Positions 10,901-18,060 of a DNA stretch of 64,000 bases are shown here, piece after piece. The position numbers and the translations under genes were made by a program. The first letter of the stretch is position 1. Each line of letters opens with the position of its first letter. The stretch covers positions 1 to 64,000 of the forward strand of contig NZ_CAAAJC010000013.1 of the NCBI RefSeq assembly GCF_900640175.1. The letters are read 5' to 3'. Below the pieces are notes generated by a model. That model was not told where the DNA came from and searched no databases. It saw only the letters and a list, made by a program, of their open reading frames with translations. Origin of the DNA: Legionella sp. W10-070 (lineage in GTDB: Bacteria > Pseudomonadota > Gammaproteobacteria > Legionellales > Legionellaceae).

Positions 10901-13900
10901 TCGGTGCGGCGTCATGAAGCGGACTGGATGGAAACCTATTGCTACTATGACCGCGATGGACAAAAAACCGCCGTTGTCGATGCCGAGGGGTACTTGACAG
11001 CCTATGGCTACGATTCATTCGGCGAGCTAGCGTCTGAAACCCAGTTTGCCAATCGCTTAAGCCAGTGGAATAAGGCGAATTATCAGGCGGCGTCTACCAG
11101 CTCAGGCGATCGCACCGTATGCTTTGAATACGATGCCTTGGGGCAGCTGACGAGCAAGACGTTAAAGCAGGTCAGTTATCAACGGTTAACCAGCGCTGGC
11201 AATCGCTATGAAACGCTGACCCGCGATTTAACCACGCGCTTTACCTATAATGCCATGGGGCAGTTGACTTCCACCACCGATGCTCAAGGCAATACGGCCT
11301 ATTGTTACTATAACTCGCTGGGTCAATTGACAGCCAAGGTGGGGCCGGCTGTTACTGCTGGCCGGTCAGCAATTACTTATGGCTATGATGCATTAGGACG
11401 GTTGGTGGAAACCAAGCGTTGGGCGAATGGTGCGAGCCTGGCTACTCCGGCGCAATTTAAGCTCAAGGGTGCCTCCAATGCCGATATTACCACGCATACC
11501 CTCTATGACAGTCAGGGTCAGGTAATTAGTGAGATAGATGGCTTAAACCATGCGGTGAATTACAGTTATGATGCCAACGGCAAAGTCGCCCGAAGCTGGC
11601 AGGTTTCCCATCAAATAGATGGCGGTACGGTGATTGAAGACAAGCGTTACCGCTATGACCGGGAAGGGCGTCTGTTAAGTACGGCTACCTTCCAATCGAA
11701 CGGTCGGTCATTGGCTGAGGAAGCGGTTTATAATGCCTTTGGCGAGGTGACAGCCAAGGGAATTAATGGCCAGCTCACCACCCATGTTGATTATGATACC
11801 GCAGGCCGTGTCTGGCGCTCCAACGCCCAGGGGCATTATGAAATCTATGTCTATGATTTGCTGGGGCAGCTAACCCAGCTACTGACATCAACCAATGCTT
11901 TTCGCCCAGACTATGAGGAAAATGGCATTGAACTGTCAGCTGAACGCTTTGAGCGGGCTATTCGTTACGATGCAGACACCCTATATTATGATTTGACCCG
12001 TCAGAACTATGTCTACGACAAGTTAGGACATTTACTGTCACAAACCCAATACTTTACCGAGAACTCATCGACCCGAAGCAATGTGGTCAGCTTAAAAGAA
12101 GTCACTCAGTCGCAAACAGTCGACCGCTGGGGCAATCTGCTGAGCCATCGTTCGGCACGGGGTTATGAAACGCGCTATGAATACAATGCCTTCAATCAAG
12201 TCGTCAAGCAGATTTTGCCGCAAGTGAATGCTTATGATGAACAGGGGGTTGCTCATGTAATCAATCCGGTACAGTACTTTGCCTATGATGCCTTAGGCCA
12301 GGCTATTGCAATGCAAGATGCCAATGGGCATACGGTAGCCAAGGTTCTGGATGCCGAGGGACATGTGATCAGTGAAATTGACGCCCGGGGCATTCATCGG
12401 GATAAAGATTATGATTTGCTGGGACGCCTGATCAGCGTCCGTAATGAAAGCAGCGATCCCAATTCCAGGAGAGCGACGAATTATGTCTACGATAGTGCAA
12501 ATCGCTTGGTGGAAATTATCAACACGCTGGATCCCGCGAAACAAAAACAGCGTTTTAAGTATGACGAGGCGGGTCATTTAATCCAACAGACCAAGGCGGA
12601 TGAGTCGGTGCTTTATTGGTATGACAGTTTAGGCCGACAGGTCAAGCGGCGTGATGCCAACGGCAAGGTGACGTCGATGACCTATGATGAGGCTGGCCAT
12701 AAAATCCTGGAAGAAGATGCTTTGGGCAACCAACAAACCTGGATGTACGATACAAACGGCCGGCTTAAGCAGCATACCGATTTAGGAGGGCATACGAGCC
12801 AGTATAGCTATAACCAGAATGGCTTGTTGCTCAGCGAACGCTCCAGTGCGGGTAAATCGATGAGCTTTCATTACAATGGCAATGGCGAGCTGCTGCAGTT
12901 TGTTGATAATGCCCAGGGCGAGGTGGTCGATTTTGCTTATGATGAAGAAGGGCATGTCGTTCACAAATCCTCATCCAGTCTCATCAAAGGGGATGATGGC
13001 TGGTTGCGTGAAAATGATGTCTATACTTACGATGCCTTGGGTCGTTTGACTACGGTAGAGCGACATCGTCCAGAGGATAGCGACAACCGTTTTCCGCCTA
13101 AGGATAACACCTTACTCACGGTAGCTTATCAATACGATGCGATAGGGAATATCCGCCATACCCAAATGACTGCCAATTACAGTGGTTATCAGCCGCTCGT
13201 CAATGACGAGTATTACCGTTATGATGAAAATGATCGTCTGTTGGTTAATAAAGGGCAGCTTATCCAGGGTAAGATTCAGATAACTGCCAGCCAGGGAAGC
13301 CAGTTAGAATATGATGATTTGGGCAATATCGTTACCGCCACTGCTTATGAAAATGGCTATCAGCAAACCTATACTTATCACTACAACCGTAGTAACCAGT
13401 TAATCTGGCTTGATAAAAACGGTAAGAAGCTAAGAACCATCGACTATGATAATGCGGGTCGGGTAACGATAGAACAGTTATTTAATACGGCTGGGAAAGC
13501 ACAATCCATCAACCGAATGACCTATGAGAAAGGGGTTTTAACCTTTCAACAGCAAACAATTATGTCGAAATATACTGAGGTGATGGCCGGTACCAGTGCC
13601 TATCTCTATGATGAGGTGGGGAATTTAAAGCAGCTTACCCAGGTCAACTACCTCAATGGCCCTTCCACCCAGGTTCATTACTACTGTTATGATCGATGGG
13701 ATTCTTATCAGCAATCCACAGATACGGTGTTATATTCAGATCCTAACGGCAGCAGCAGCGGCCTGAGTGCCCGCCGCTATGATGTCAATGGCCATTTAAA
13801 GGAGGTGGTTGATACGCAGGTCAATCAGCAAGGCCAATCCAACAGCAGTTATTACTGGACCAGTGCGCTGGATGGGATTCGTGCCAAGCGGGATAAACGA

Positions 13901-16276
13901 GGCCAAACCAGTTACCTGACGGTTGCGGGCAAAACGATTGCAGATTTGCAATTAGAAAATAATGGCAAGCAGCAGCTGACTATTTATGGCGGATTTACCC
14001 CTGAAGGCTCGCAGCAGAAGAATTTTAGTGAATCGCCGTTGATGACCCTTGCCGGCTTTTTGCAGCGCGCAAAAGATCCTGCTGACGGGACATTGCCGAA
14101 TGCACCGCAGGAGTTTGCCGGGGATTACATCCTGCAGGCAGGCGATACGCTGCGAGACATTGCACTGACCGTCTATGGCGACTCCAGTTTATGGTATCTG
14201 ATTGCCGATGCCAACGGCATTACCGATGCCCAGGCCAGTGTGAGCGGGGGGCAGTTGCATGCCGGGCAGCGCTTGATGATACCGCCTGCGGTGTCTGCGC
14301 ATCAAACCAGTAACACCCATGCAGTGTTGCATGGCAGCGATCTCTTCAGCGATAGCAGTGCGACAGCGCCAATCCCGCCAGCGCCTCCACCGCCGCCCAG
14401 CACTCAGAAGAAAAAGCAGGATCTGTTGGCGAAAGTGGTGGTGGCAGTAGTGGCTACGGTCGCCACCGTGCTGACGGCGGGTGCCATTGCTTCGGTACTG
14501 GGAGCAGGCCTCGGAGGGTTGGGAGGCGGTTTGAGCAGCATCCTGGACTTGGGTCTGGGTACCTTGGCCGGTGGAACCAATGCGGCCGCTGGCCTGACGT
14601 CGTCTGGCCTGCTTGCTGCGGCCTTTGGCGGCGGTTTTGTCGGCAGTCTTGCAGGGCAGGGGGCGGCTAATGCCACCGGTTTGCAATCCGGCATTGACTG
14701 GAAAGGGGCATTAATTTCGGGGCTGACGACGGCAGCTTCTGCAGGATTGCTCCGCGGAGTTGCTTCCAGCGTCAGTGCTCAAAACCTGCAACAGGGTTTG
14801 CAAGCCTGGTCAACCGATACCTTTTCTGTCAGCAGTGCCGCGCAGATGATGGCACAGGATGCCCTGAGTCAGGGAATTGGCCTTAGCCTGCGCAAGCACC
14901 AGCATTTTGATTGGCTGGAACTGGGAACCCGCGGCCTGGTAGGCGGGTTGATGGGCAGCCAACAGGTAGGCAACATAAGCCGCGAGGCAGGGCAACCCCT
15001 GGCAAGTTTTATCCGCTCGCAAGCCAGCAGCTTACTCTCAGGCAGCGTGCAGGCCGCCGCCAGCGGCAGCCACTTTGATGCAGGGCAAGTGCTGGCCGAT
15101 AACCTGGGCGATGCGCTGGGAGATACGCTTGTACAAACTGCGGTAGCCGCTGAGACGGAATCGCCGACCGGGGGAGAAAATCAACAGCTGCAGACACAAG
15201 CGATTGAGGAGGATTCCGCCCCGATCGAGGCCGGTAGTTATTGTCCAATTCCGACCGAGGGCGATATGGTAGTTGACCCGGAACCTGCCTTGAATGCAGT
15301 GTACAATAACTATTTAGCCAAGCAGCTTGAGGAAGAAAGTTATCAGTCGTTGCAATCCTCCGTGCCATCATTGACAGAAGATATCGATACACTGATGAAC
15401 TCAAAACACTTGCTGGAAGGATGGCAAGCGTATTTAGCCAATAGCCGACGGCAAGAATATATACAAGCGAACCAGCAAGAAAAGGAGGGCTGGAATATTG
15501 GCTCTCGCTTAATGGGAGGCTTAAGAGTGGTAGAGGGCTTGGTTGAAATGACCGGGGCTGCTCTCATGGAGGAGGTATCGGTTGGTACCGCCACGGTGCC
15601 TGCCTTGGCGATTGGGTTGCACGGTAGCGATAATGTCCTCGCCGGTGCAAGGCAGATCTGGTCTGGCTATTATACTAAGGACTTCACCGCGTCAACCCTG
15701 ACCTGGCTGGGGCTATCAGAACACAAAGCGGCAATTATCGATGAAGGATTGTCCCTTTTCTCTGGTGCAAGTATAGCCCATGCTGCTCGTTATGCAACGG
15801 CTACTACAAAGAGCTCAATCCTCAATAGTCTTAGCTACACCAGCTCATTCTTGTCAGGAAAATGGGCTATCGGGAAACATTCATTAAATACCGTACTAGG
15901 AGGAACTTCAGCTTATTTGAGTGCCAAATCAACAGCGGATGAGCATCCTTGGCGGAGTGCAATTATAGGGGCTTTTGTCGGATTCGTCGCAGGGGTAAAG
16001 TCTTCTTTAACATTTAAAGGGAATATAAGAAGGAGTTTTGTGGCGGGTAGTGGCAGTAATTTTCTATATCAGGCTACAGACAGGTTAGGTGAAGAGAAAA
16101 AACCCATCAGTTTAGTTAAGGTAGGCATAGCAGGTTTCTCAACTGCAATAGCTGGTGCACCTGGCGGTCTTGAGGGCATGAACGTTGTCGCTGGCAGTAT
16201 TATAGGGTTTGGTCCTGGAACAGTAATTAATAAGTTAGGGGATGAAATATATGAGCATTGGCACAGAAGAAAATAA
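4904..16276 (+). CDS. Giant RHS/YD-repeat protein with LysM and glycine-rich hydrophobic tail
   Basis: A single open frame of about 3790 residues. The N-terminus (LGQLGGYGLQGIAALGQGG, then VNVANGNLVL) resembles the start of other large RHS proteins. From about residue 90 to 3000 it is a tandem array of YD repeats (YDAxGRL-type), which in known RHS/TcC proteins build a hollow beta-cocoon around a toxic C-terminus. A LysM domain (GDYILQAGDTL...) follows at about 3072-3125, then a proline-rich linker (about 3155) and a Gly/Ala-rich hydrophobic stretch. The last about 350 residues include further glycine-rich, potentially membrane-inserting segments. I do not see the usual RHS core-closing DPxGL motif or a known nuclease/ADP-ribosyltransferase signature. 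I chose the ATG at 4904 because of the purine-rich AAGGAAGAAGGAAGAGG upstream; the in-frame TTG at 4877 overlaps the previous gene. Two candidate immunity genes follow, the first overlapping its end. Confidence 0.9.
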   Translation: MTQIITGGGLGVHGSSLGQLGGYGLQGIAALGQGGESVYVNVANGNLVLRQSDGFLATAGSGINLVQTYNSLGDSASQWCFNVQTRLIFSGTANQAGSSVIRVDEDGHQSEFRFDANRQCYLPSDGSTASLRYDARGWHYREGSSERCYEYNAEGQLTALTDSDGHAVVFEYRDGKLASLRDNSGKQTVCWTFEDGLLRDIKAVSEGQLIHHLHYEYDAHQRLQKVSRDLGDNQSYWIAYDYLDDSGLVTGIRQSDGTSLRIEYDSEGRVKLLCDGEGRVSRYDYLGDGTRVTNGSGESWLYRYDEQSRLIGIDGPQGVRSRYYYEGQHLVGVDQGNLHWRFRYNETGDCIETEEPSGQLVRRTFDSEHRLLTETRYQVFDGMHHPAKPQTRYWLYDERGHLRFQIAADGSVSEYRYNQEGQKISCRYYLRAGFEHNALDTQRITLQDLTSWVSRQNAQAISLVAYHYDWRGQLTEEIHYTHINAAGEGVSEGAVVSRSCYDAAGRLIVREVPVDGRISRTCYAYDGLGRLIQTTDNQEHKQSIAYDAAHQRIIQTDANGLITVHTYDHSGLLLATQYADSTHVYGQTLYRYDKAGRLQSETSPTGQQSYFFYDQAGRLQAKVAPGGLVSEYRYDEEGRLLQTIDYAQVLDTRQWQSGVPEFATIRPKSSDKDRISQTIYNAFNQVAYRIDAQGAVVAYDYDADGRVIKKTAFANRLSGYWPHEPLAFDAILPQTSSNDRTQSYIYDSQGRLQAEVDGEGAVTAYRYDRQGHLLESCRYFNRVNCPITGDWEEPSPTGNDIHTYHLYNAAGLEVATIDAEGYVTEFCYDERGLLVEKRQFARALRNPVIGPDSTLDDIRPQQSVSDQVTCYCYNDLNQLIEEQSPTGLLTSYRYDAAGLMIEKTAMDLKTHEARQQCYRYDAMGRLVQSLDAAGAALIQAKAGLNEAEIDAIWQQHGLHYTYDPAGRLIAKTNALKQTTRYVYDEAGYLVYTISAEGEVTENQYNAFHQVTTTVRYSQRLQPSYDTFTCEALAASLASLADTHHDEVSQFEYDTLGRMIKKTIGHQGETTLIYNAFGELDEQRQRLDASHESINRYHYDHRGLLYHTLEDATGIARTVEARYDVFGRLEQVIGGPQSQHYRFNKRGEVLAIFSGDNERQGLRIEYDAFGRMVSESGTDRVLGRHYQYDTKNNSITIMTSGRGQVINRLNAFGDILTTLDGNKQETRYTYDADGQLVKVEGPEGKVLDYRYDAAGHLTWQQEAGGETLAFTYDAQGRLLTKTIDPEGLNLTTTYRYDGIGRQLEVIEANGLCKQFSYDAAGRLVQTCIDPDGLQLVTSFSYDERGLLLNQTEHNPGGKDKVTAYEWDALGRRTATILDPEGLKLTSRYDYDEYDNLIATTDANNQSSHFVYDANHRCRYQIDPRGVVTEHRYDALGNEYRTIRYANRIDSLSDYSEGALASVLQPDGADQYEFRDFDGAGRLRFHYDALGFATGYVYDGNDNVIRISHYAHAISLDLLKAGRFPFPESEGSREEYLAYDGLNRLCYQMDSVGSVTAFHYDEAGHLTASTRYAKTISPAYCDRESIEAHLIADEQDQTTHYAYDKAGRLIASLSPGGIATGFCYDKLGHQQATIRYAVLFRGAEVNEEWQTRLTASNEDRITRFIYDSAGREIYRISPEGRVMKRRYDAVGNVVAEVAHQQRIQLGYNDWQGVADNPLDRVSRYTYDALGRLLAKIEAGTKTTSYAYDGNDNLISKTEANQAVWRYEYEQANQLVAVHSPVTTITSHQGAGWQSASRSVTRRNVYDSFGNLITCIEDAEGLKQTTHYSYDANNRKIKTSYPGVMVSQAGNQASSSRQELAQMLTEEIRYNAFGEMIACSDRAGNWRHWVYDFKGQVLFSINAEGELTGFKYDNLGNLSCETHYANRLLLANQAGYTEEYIAKVMQPCSRDREESCYYDKDNRLIERSRKAVLSYDAKTNRYETLTPLTRLHYNAFGEVIRTSVRRHEADWMETYCYYDRDGQKTAVVDAEGYLTAYGYDSFGELASETQFANRLSQWNKANYQAASTSSGDRTVCFEYDALGQLTSKTLKQVSYQRLTSAGNRYETLTRDLTTRFTYNAMGQLTSTTDAQGNTAYCYYNSLGQLTAKVGPAVTAGRSAITYGYDALGRLVETKRWANGASLATPAQFKLKGASNADITTHTLYDSQGQVISEIDGLNHAVNYSYDANGKVARSWQVSHQIDGGTVIEDKRYRYDREGRLLSTATFQSNGRSLAEEAVYNAFGEVTAKGINGQLTTHVDYDTAGRVWRSNAQGHYEIYVYDLLGQLTQLLTSTNAFRPDYEENGIELSAERFERAIRYDADTLYYDLTRQNYVYDKLGHLLSQTQYFTENSSTRSNVVSLKEVTQSQTVDRWGNLLSHRSARGYETRYEYNAFNQVVKQILPQVNAYDEQGVAHVINPVQYFAYDALGQAIAMQDANGHTVAKVLDAEGHVISEIDARGIHRDKDYDLLGRLISVRNESSDPNSRRATNYVYDSANRLVEIINTLDPAKQKQRFKYDEAGHLIQQTKADESVLYWYDSLGRQVKRRDANGKVTSMTYDEAGHKILEEDALGNQQTWMYDTNGRLKQHTDLGGHTSQYSYNQNGLLLSERSSAGKSMSFHYNGNGELLQFVDNAQGEVVDFAYDEEGHVVHKSSSSLIKGDDGWLRENDVYTYDALGRLTTVERHRPEDSDNRFPPKDNTLLTVAYQYDAIGNIRHTQMTANYSGYQPLVNDEYYRYDENDRLLVNKGQLIQGKIQITASQGSQLEYDDLGNIVTATAYENGYQQTYTYHYNRSNQLIWLDKNGKKLRTIDYDNAGRVTIEQLFNTAGKAQSINRMTYEKGVLTFQQQTIMSKYTEVMAGTSAYLYDEVGNLKQLTQVNYLNGPSTQVHYYCYDRWDSYQQSTDTVLYSDPNGSSSGLSARRYDVNGHLKEVVDTQVNQQGQSNSSYYWTSALDGIRAKRDKRGQTSYLTVAGKTIADLQLENNGKQQLTIYGGFTPEGSQQKNFSESPLMTLAGFLQRAKDPADGTLPNAPQEFAGDYILQAGDTLRDIALTVYGDSSLWYLIADANGITDAQASVSGGQLHAGQRLMIPPAVSAHQTSNTHAVLHGSDLFSDSSATAPIPPAPPPPPSTQKKKQDLLAKVVVAVVATVATVLTAGAIASVLGAGLGGLGGGLSSILDLGLGTLAGGTNAAAGLTSSGLLAAAFGGGFVGSLAGQGAANATGLQSGIDWKGALISGLTTAASAGLLRGVASSVSAQNLQQGLQAWSTDTFSVSSAAQMMAQDALSQGIGLSLRKHQHFDWLELGTRGLVGGLMGSQQVGNISREAGQPLASFIRSQASSLLSGSVQAAASGSHFDAGQVLADNLGDALGDTLVQTAVAAETESPTGGENQQLQTQAIEEDSAPIEAGSYCPIPTEGDMVVDPEPALNAVYNNYLAKQLEEESYQSLQSSVPSLTEDIDTLMNSKHLLEGWQAYLANSRRQEYIQANQQEKEGWNIGSRLMGGLRVVEGLVEMTGAALMEEVSVGTATVPALAIGLHGSDNVLAGARQIWSGYYTKDFTASTLTWLGLSEHKAAIIDEGLSLFSGASIAHAARYATATTKSSILNSLSYTSSFLSGKWAIGKHSLNTVLGGTSAYLSAKSTADEHPWRSAIIGAFVGFVAGVKSSLTFKGNIRRSFVAGSGSNFLYQATDRLGEEKKPISLVKVGIAGFSTAIAGAPGGLEGMNVVAGSIIGFGPGTVINKLGDEIYEHWHRRK

Positions 16277-16817
16277 TCAAAATTATGAAGACATCTCACT
16301 TGGAGGGTACGGGCTTTGGCTTTGGCTTGCACCGGCCGGTGCTTTACTTTTTTGTTTTGGTGGATGTCTTTATTTTCTGTTGCTGCTGACTAATCCGCCT
16401 TCGCTCACCGAGGATTATCTGGCGATGTGGATTGGCTTTTTTGTCATGTTGCTATTTGTCCTATGGTTTTTGTCTGGTATCTACTATGGGTTGCAGACCG
16501 TTCAGTTTTTTTCATTTACTGAAAAGAAGGGGATTATTCGTTTGTATTTTTTTCGGAAAATGGAAATTAAATTAAGCGATTTATTAAAAGTAGAGGATTT
16601 TAAGATAACCAAACTGATGTCTCTAACGGATGCTTATCCTGCCGGGAAGACGGGTTTTTTCATCTACCTGAGAAATGGTAAGCGATATCGGGTGAGCCCC
16701 AATATGGAAGGTTTTGCTGAGTTAAGGGAGAGGCTGAGCCGTATTGCAGAAGGACGGGGCGATATTGCTGTCAAGTTAAGGAGTTCGGCTCCTCGTGGTA
16801 TCCGCAAAGGTGCTTGA
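16251..16817 (+). CDS. Two-TM candidate immunity protein 1
   Basis: This 188-residue protein has two hydrophobic helices (about residues 17-43 and 54-78) and a soluble C-terminal domain with YYGLQT, QFFSF, LYFFRK and YLRNGKRYRVSP. It is clearly paralogous to the next gene, sharing YY-x-LQT-x(2)-FFSF and YLRNG-x-RYRVSP-x-MEG. The ATG at 16251 has AGGGG 9 bases upstream, whereas the ATG at 16242 would abut it; the gene overlaps the RHS end by 26 bases, implying coupled translation. Position and topology suggest membrane immunity against the RHS tail, an inference. The last about 15 codons (from about 16772) lie in a dispersed repeat, so its C-terminus extends beyond that of its paralogue. Confidence 0.75.
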   Translation: MSIGTEENNQNYEDISLGGYGLWLWLAPAGALLFCFGGCLYFLLLLTNPPSLTEDYLAMWIGFFVMLLFVLWFLSGIYYGLQTVQFFSFTEKKGIIRLYFFRKMEIKLSDLLKVEDFKITKLMSLTDAYPAGKTGFFIYLRNGKRYRVSPNMEGFAELRERLSRIAEGRGDIAVKLRSSAPRGIRKGA

Positions 16818-16888
16818 AGCATGGATGCCGTGGTCAAGCTACGGTAATTCGGGGCAGTGAAAGTCCCTGGCTAAAGGCAATGAGCCTC
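16772..16888 (+). repeat. Structured dispersed repeat, copy 1
   Basis: Alignable with 63637-63770 over about 115 bases. Shared segments include AAGTTAAGGAG, CGTGGTATC, GCAAAGGTGC, GGTCAAGCTACGGTAATTCG and GGCAATGAGCCTC (GGCAATAGCCTC in copy 2). The outer arms (16774-16782 and 16864-16872) pair with one mismatch and two G-U pairs, and an internal hairpin pairs 16828-16833 with 16839-16844 around the loop TCAAG. It overlaps the end of candidate immunity gene 1 and the gap before its paralogue. It may be a structured RNA or a small mobile element; I do not recognise the family. Confidence 0.65.
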
Positions 16889-16939
16889 GCTAACTTGGGG
16901 ATTTGGTATGGTGATTAATAAAATAAGGAGAAGAGTGGT

Positions 16940-17455
16940 ATGTCTGTTGGAGTAAAGCATCAGCAACGTTATAAAGACCTGTTGCATGGGCCTCTTGGGG
17001 TCGGGACTGGTATTGTGGCCGGGTTGAGTTATCTTTTGATAGCATGTTATTTCCTTCAGCCGCTGTGGGCTGCCTCCTCTCCATTCAGCGAAGAGCATCA
17101 GAGGGAGTGGTTTTTTGTTGTTGCTGCCTGCCTGTGTATCTTATTCATTGCTGTCAGGATTTATTATTCCTTGCAAACTGCCCGCTTTTTTTCGTTTAGT
17201 GGAAACACGATATATATCCAGTTGTATTTTTTGCGCAAGCGCAAGACTTCATCGAGTGAACTGTTAAAGATAGAAGATATTAAATTTACTAACAAGATAG
17301 CTGAACTGATGATGCGGTTGATAATCAGCTCCAATGGAAAAAAGGGGTTTTACGTTTACCTGAGAAATGGAGAACGCTACCGGGTGAGCCCCCTTATGGA
17401 AGGGCATGATGAATTAAGGGAAAAACTGAGCCATATGGTGAAGGACATGGTATGA
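16940..17455 (+). CDS. Two-TM candidate immunity protein 2 (paralogue)
   Basis: This 171-residue protein has two predicted membrane helices (about residues 18-38 and 55-74) followed by a soluble domain closely resembling that of the preceding gene: YYSLQTARFFSF, LYFLRKRK, LLKIEDIKF and YLRNGERYRVSPLMEG. It starts at an ATG with AAGGAG 9 bases upstream (16925-16930). Tandem duplicates of immunity genes behind polymorphic toxin genes are common and may protect against several toxin variants, which is the likely explanation here. The N-terminal helix region has diverged more than the C-terminal domain. The function is inferred from context; no characterised family was recognised. Confidence 0.75.
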   Translation: MSVGVKHQQRYKDLLHGPLGVGTGIVAGLSYLLIACYFLQPLWAASSPFSEEHQREWFFVVAACLCILFIAVRIYYSLQTARFFSFSGNTIYIQLYFLRKRKTSSSELLKIEDIKFTNKIAELMMRLIISSNGKKGFYVYLRNGERYRVSPLMEGHDELREKLSHMVKDMV

Positions 17456-17491
17456 TCCGCTGATAACAACCCCTGGCTCAGAGGTTTTGTA

Positions 17492-18055
17492 ATGTCTTCC
17501 ATTTGTGTTTATCTTGGTGCCAATCAGGGCAATGACCCCATTTTTACCGCGGCGGTGAAATTAACCGGCCAGGAAATTGCAAAGCGTGGGCTTCCCTTGG
17601 TATATGGGGGTTCCAGTTTAGGATTAATGGGGACATTGGCCAATACGGTAAAGGAGCATGGCGGGAGAGTCATCGGCATTATTACCAGCCAGTTAATTGA
17701 TAAGGAAAAGCCTCTGACGACGCTGGATGAATTGCATATCGTTGCTTCGATGCAAGAAAGGAAACAACTGATGCAGCAGAAATCGGCGATGTTTCTGGTG
17801 ATGCCTGGCGGACTGGGAACCATGGAAGAGGCCTTTGATACCTGGAATGCAATAAGAATTGGCTTATTCACCAAACCGATAGGGTTTTTAAACATAGCCG
17901 GTTATTTTGATGGCTTGTTTTCATTTATGAGAACTTGTGAAGACAGGGGGTTTATCTCTACAACCCAACGTGCAATTCCTATAGTCAATGCTAATGCCAG
18001 CCAATTGCTGGCAGCGATGCAAGGCGAAACCCGCAATGAGATGCTGAGCGTTTAA
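17492..18055 (+). CDS. LOG-family nucleoside 5'-monophosphate phosphoribohydrolase
   Basis: This 187-residue Rossmann-fold protein carries the LOG signature PGGLGTMEE (residues 105-113), the upstream GGSSLGLMG nucleotide loop and the QERKQLM segment that contributes the catalytic Arg. Family members cleave cytokinin riboside 5'-monophosphate or other AMP-like nucleotides to the free base and ribose 5-phosphate; bacterial ones are often annotated TIGR00730 'lysine decarboxylase', which is a misnomer. It is cytosolic and full length. It follows the candidate immunity pair after 36 bases but appears functionally unrelated, and is convergent with the next gene, whose stop lies 5 bases away. Confidence 0.88.
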   Translation: MSSICVYLGANQGNDPIFTAAVKLTGQEIAKRGLPLVYGGSSLGLMGTLANTVKEHGGRVIGIITSQLIDKEKPLTTLDELHIVASMQERKQLMQQKSAMFLVMPGGLGTMEEAFDTWNAIRIGLFTKPIGFLNIAGYFDGLFSFMRTCEDRGFISTTQRAIPIVNANASQLLAAMQGETRNEMLSV

Positions 18056-18060
18056 CCCCC

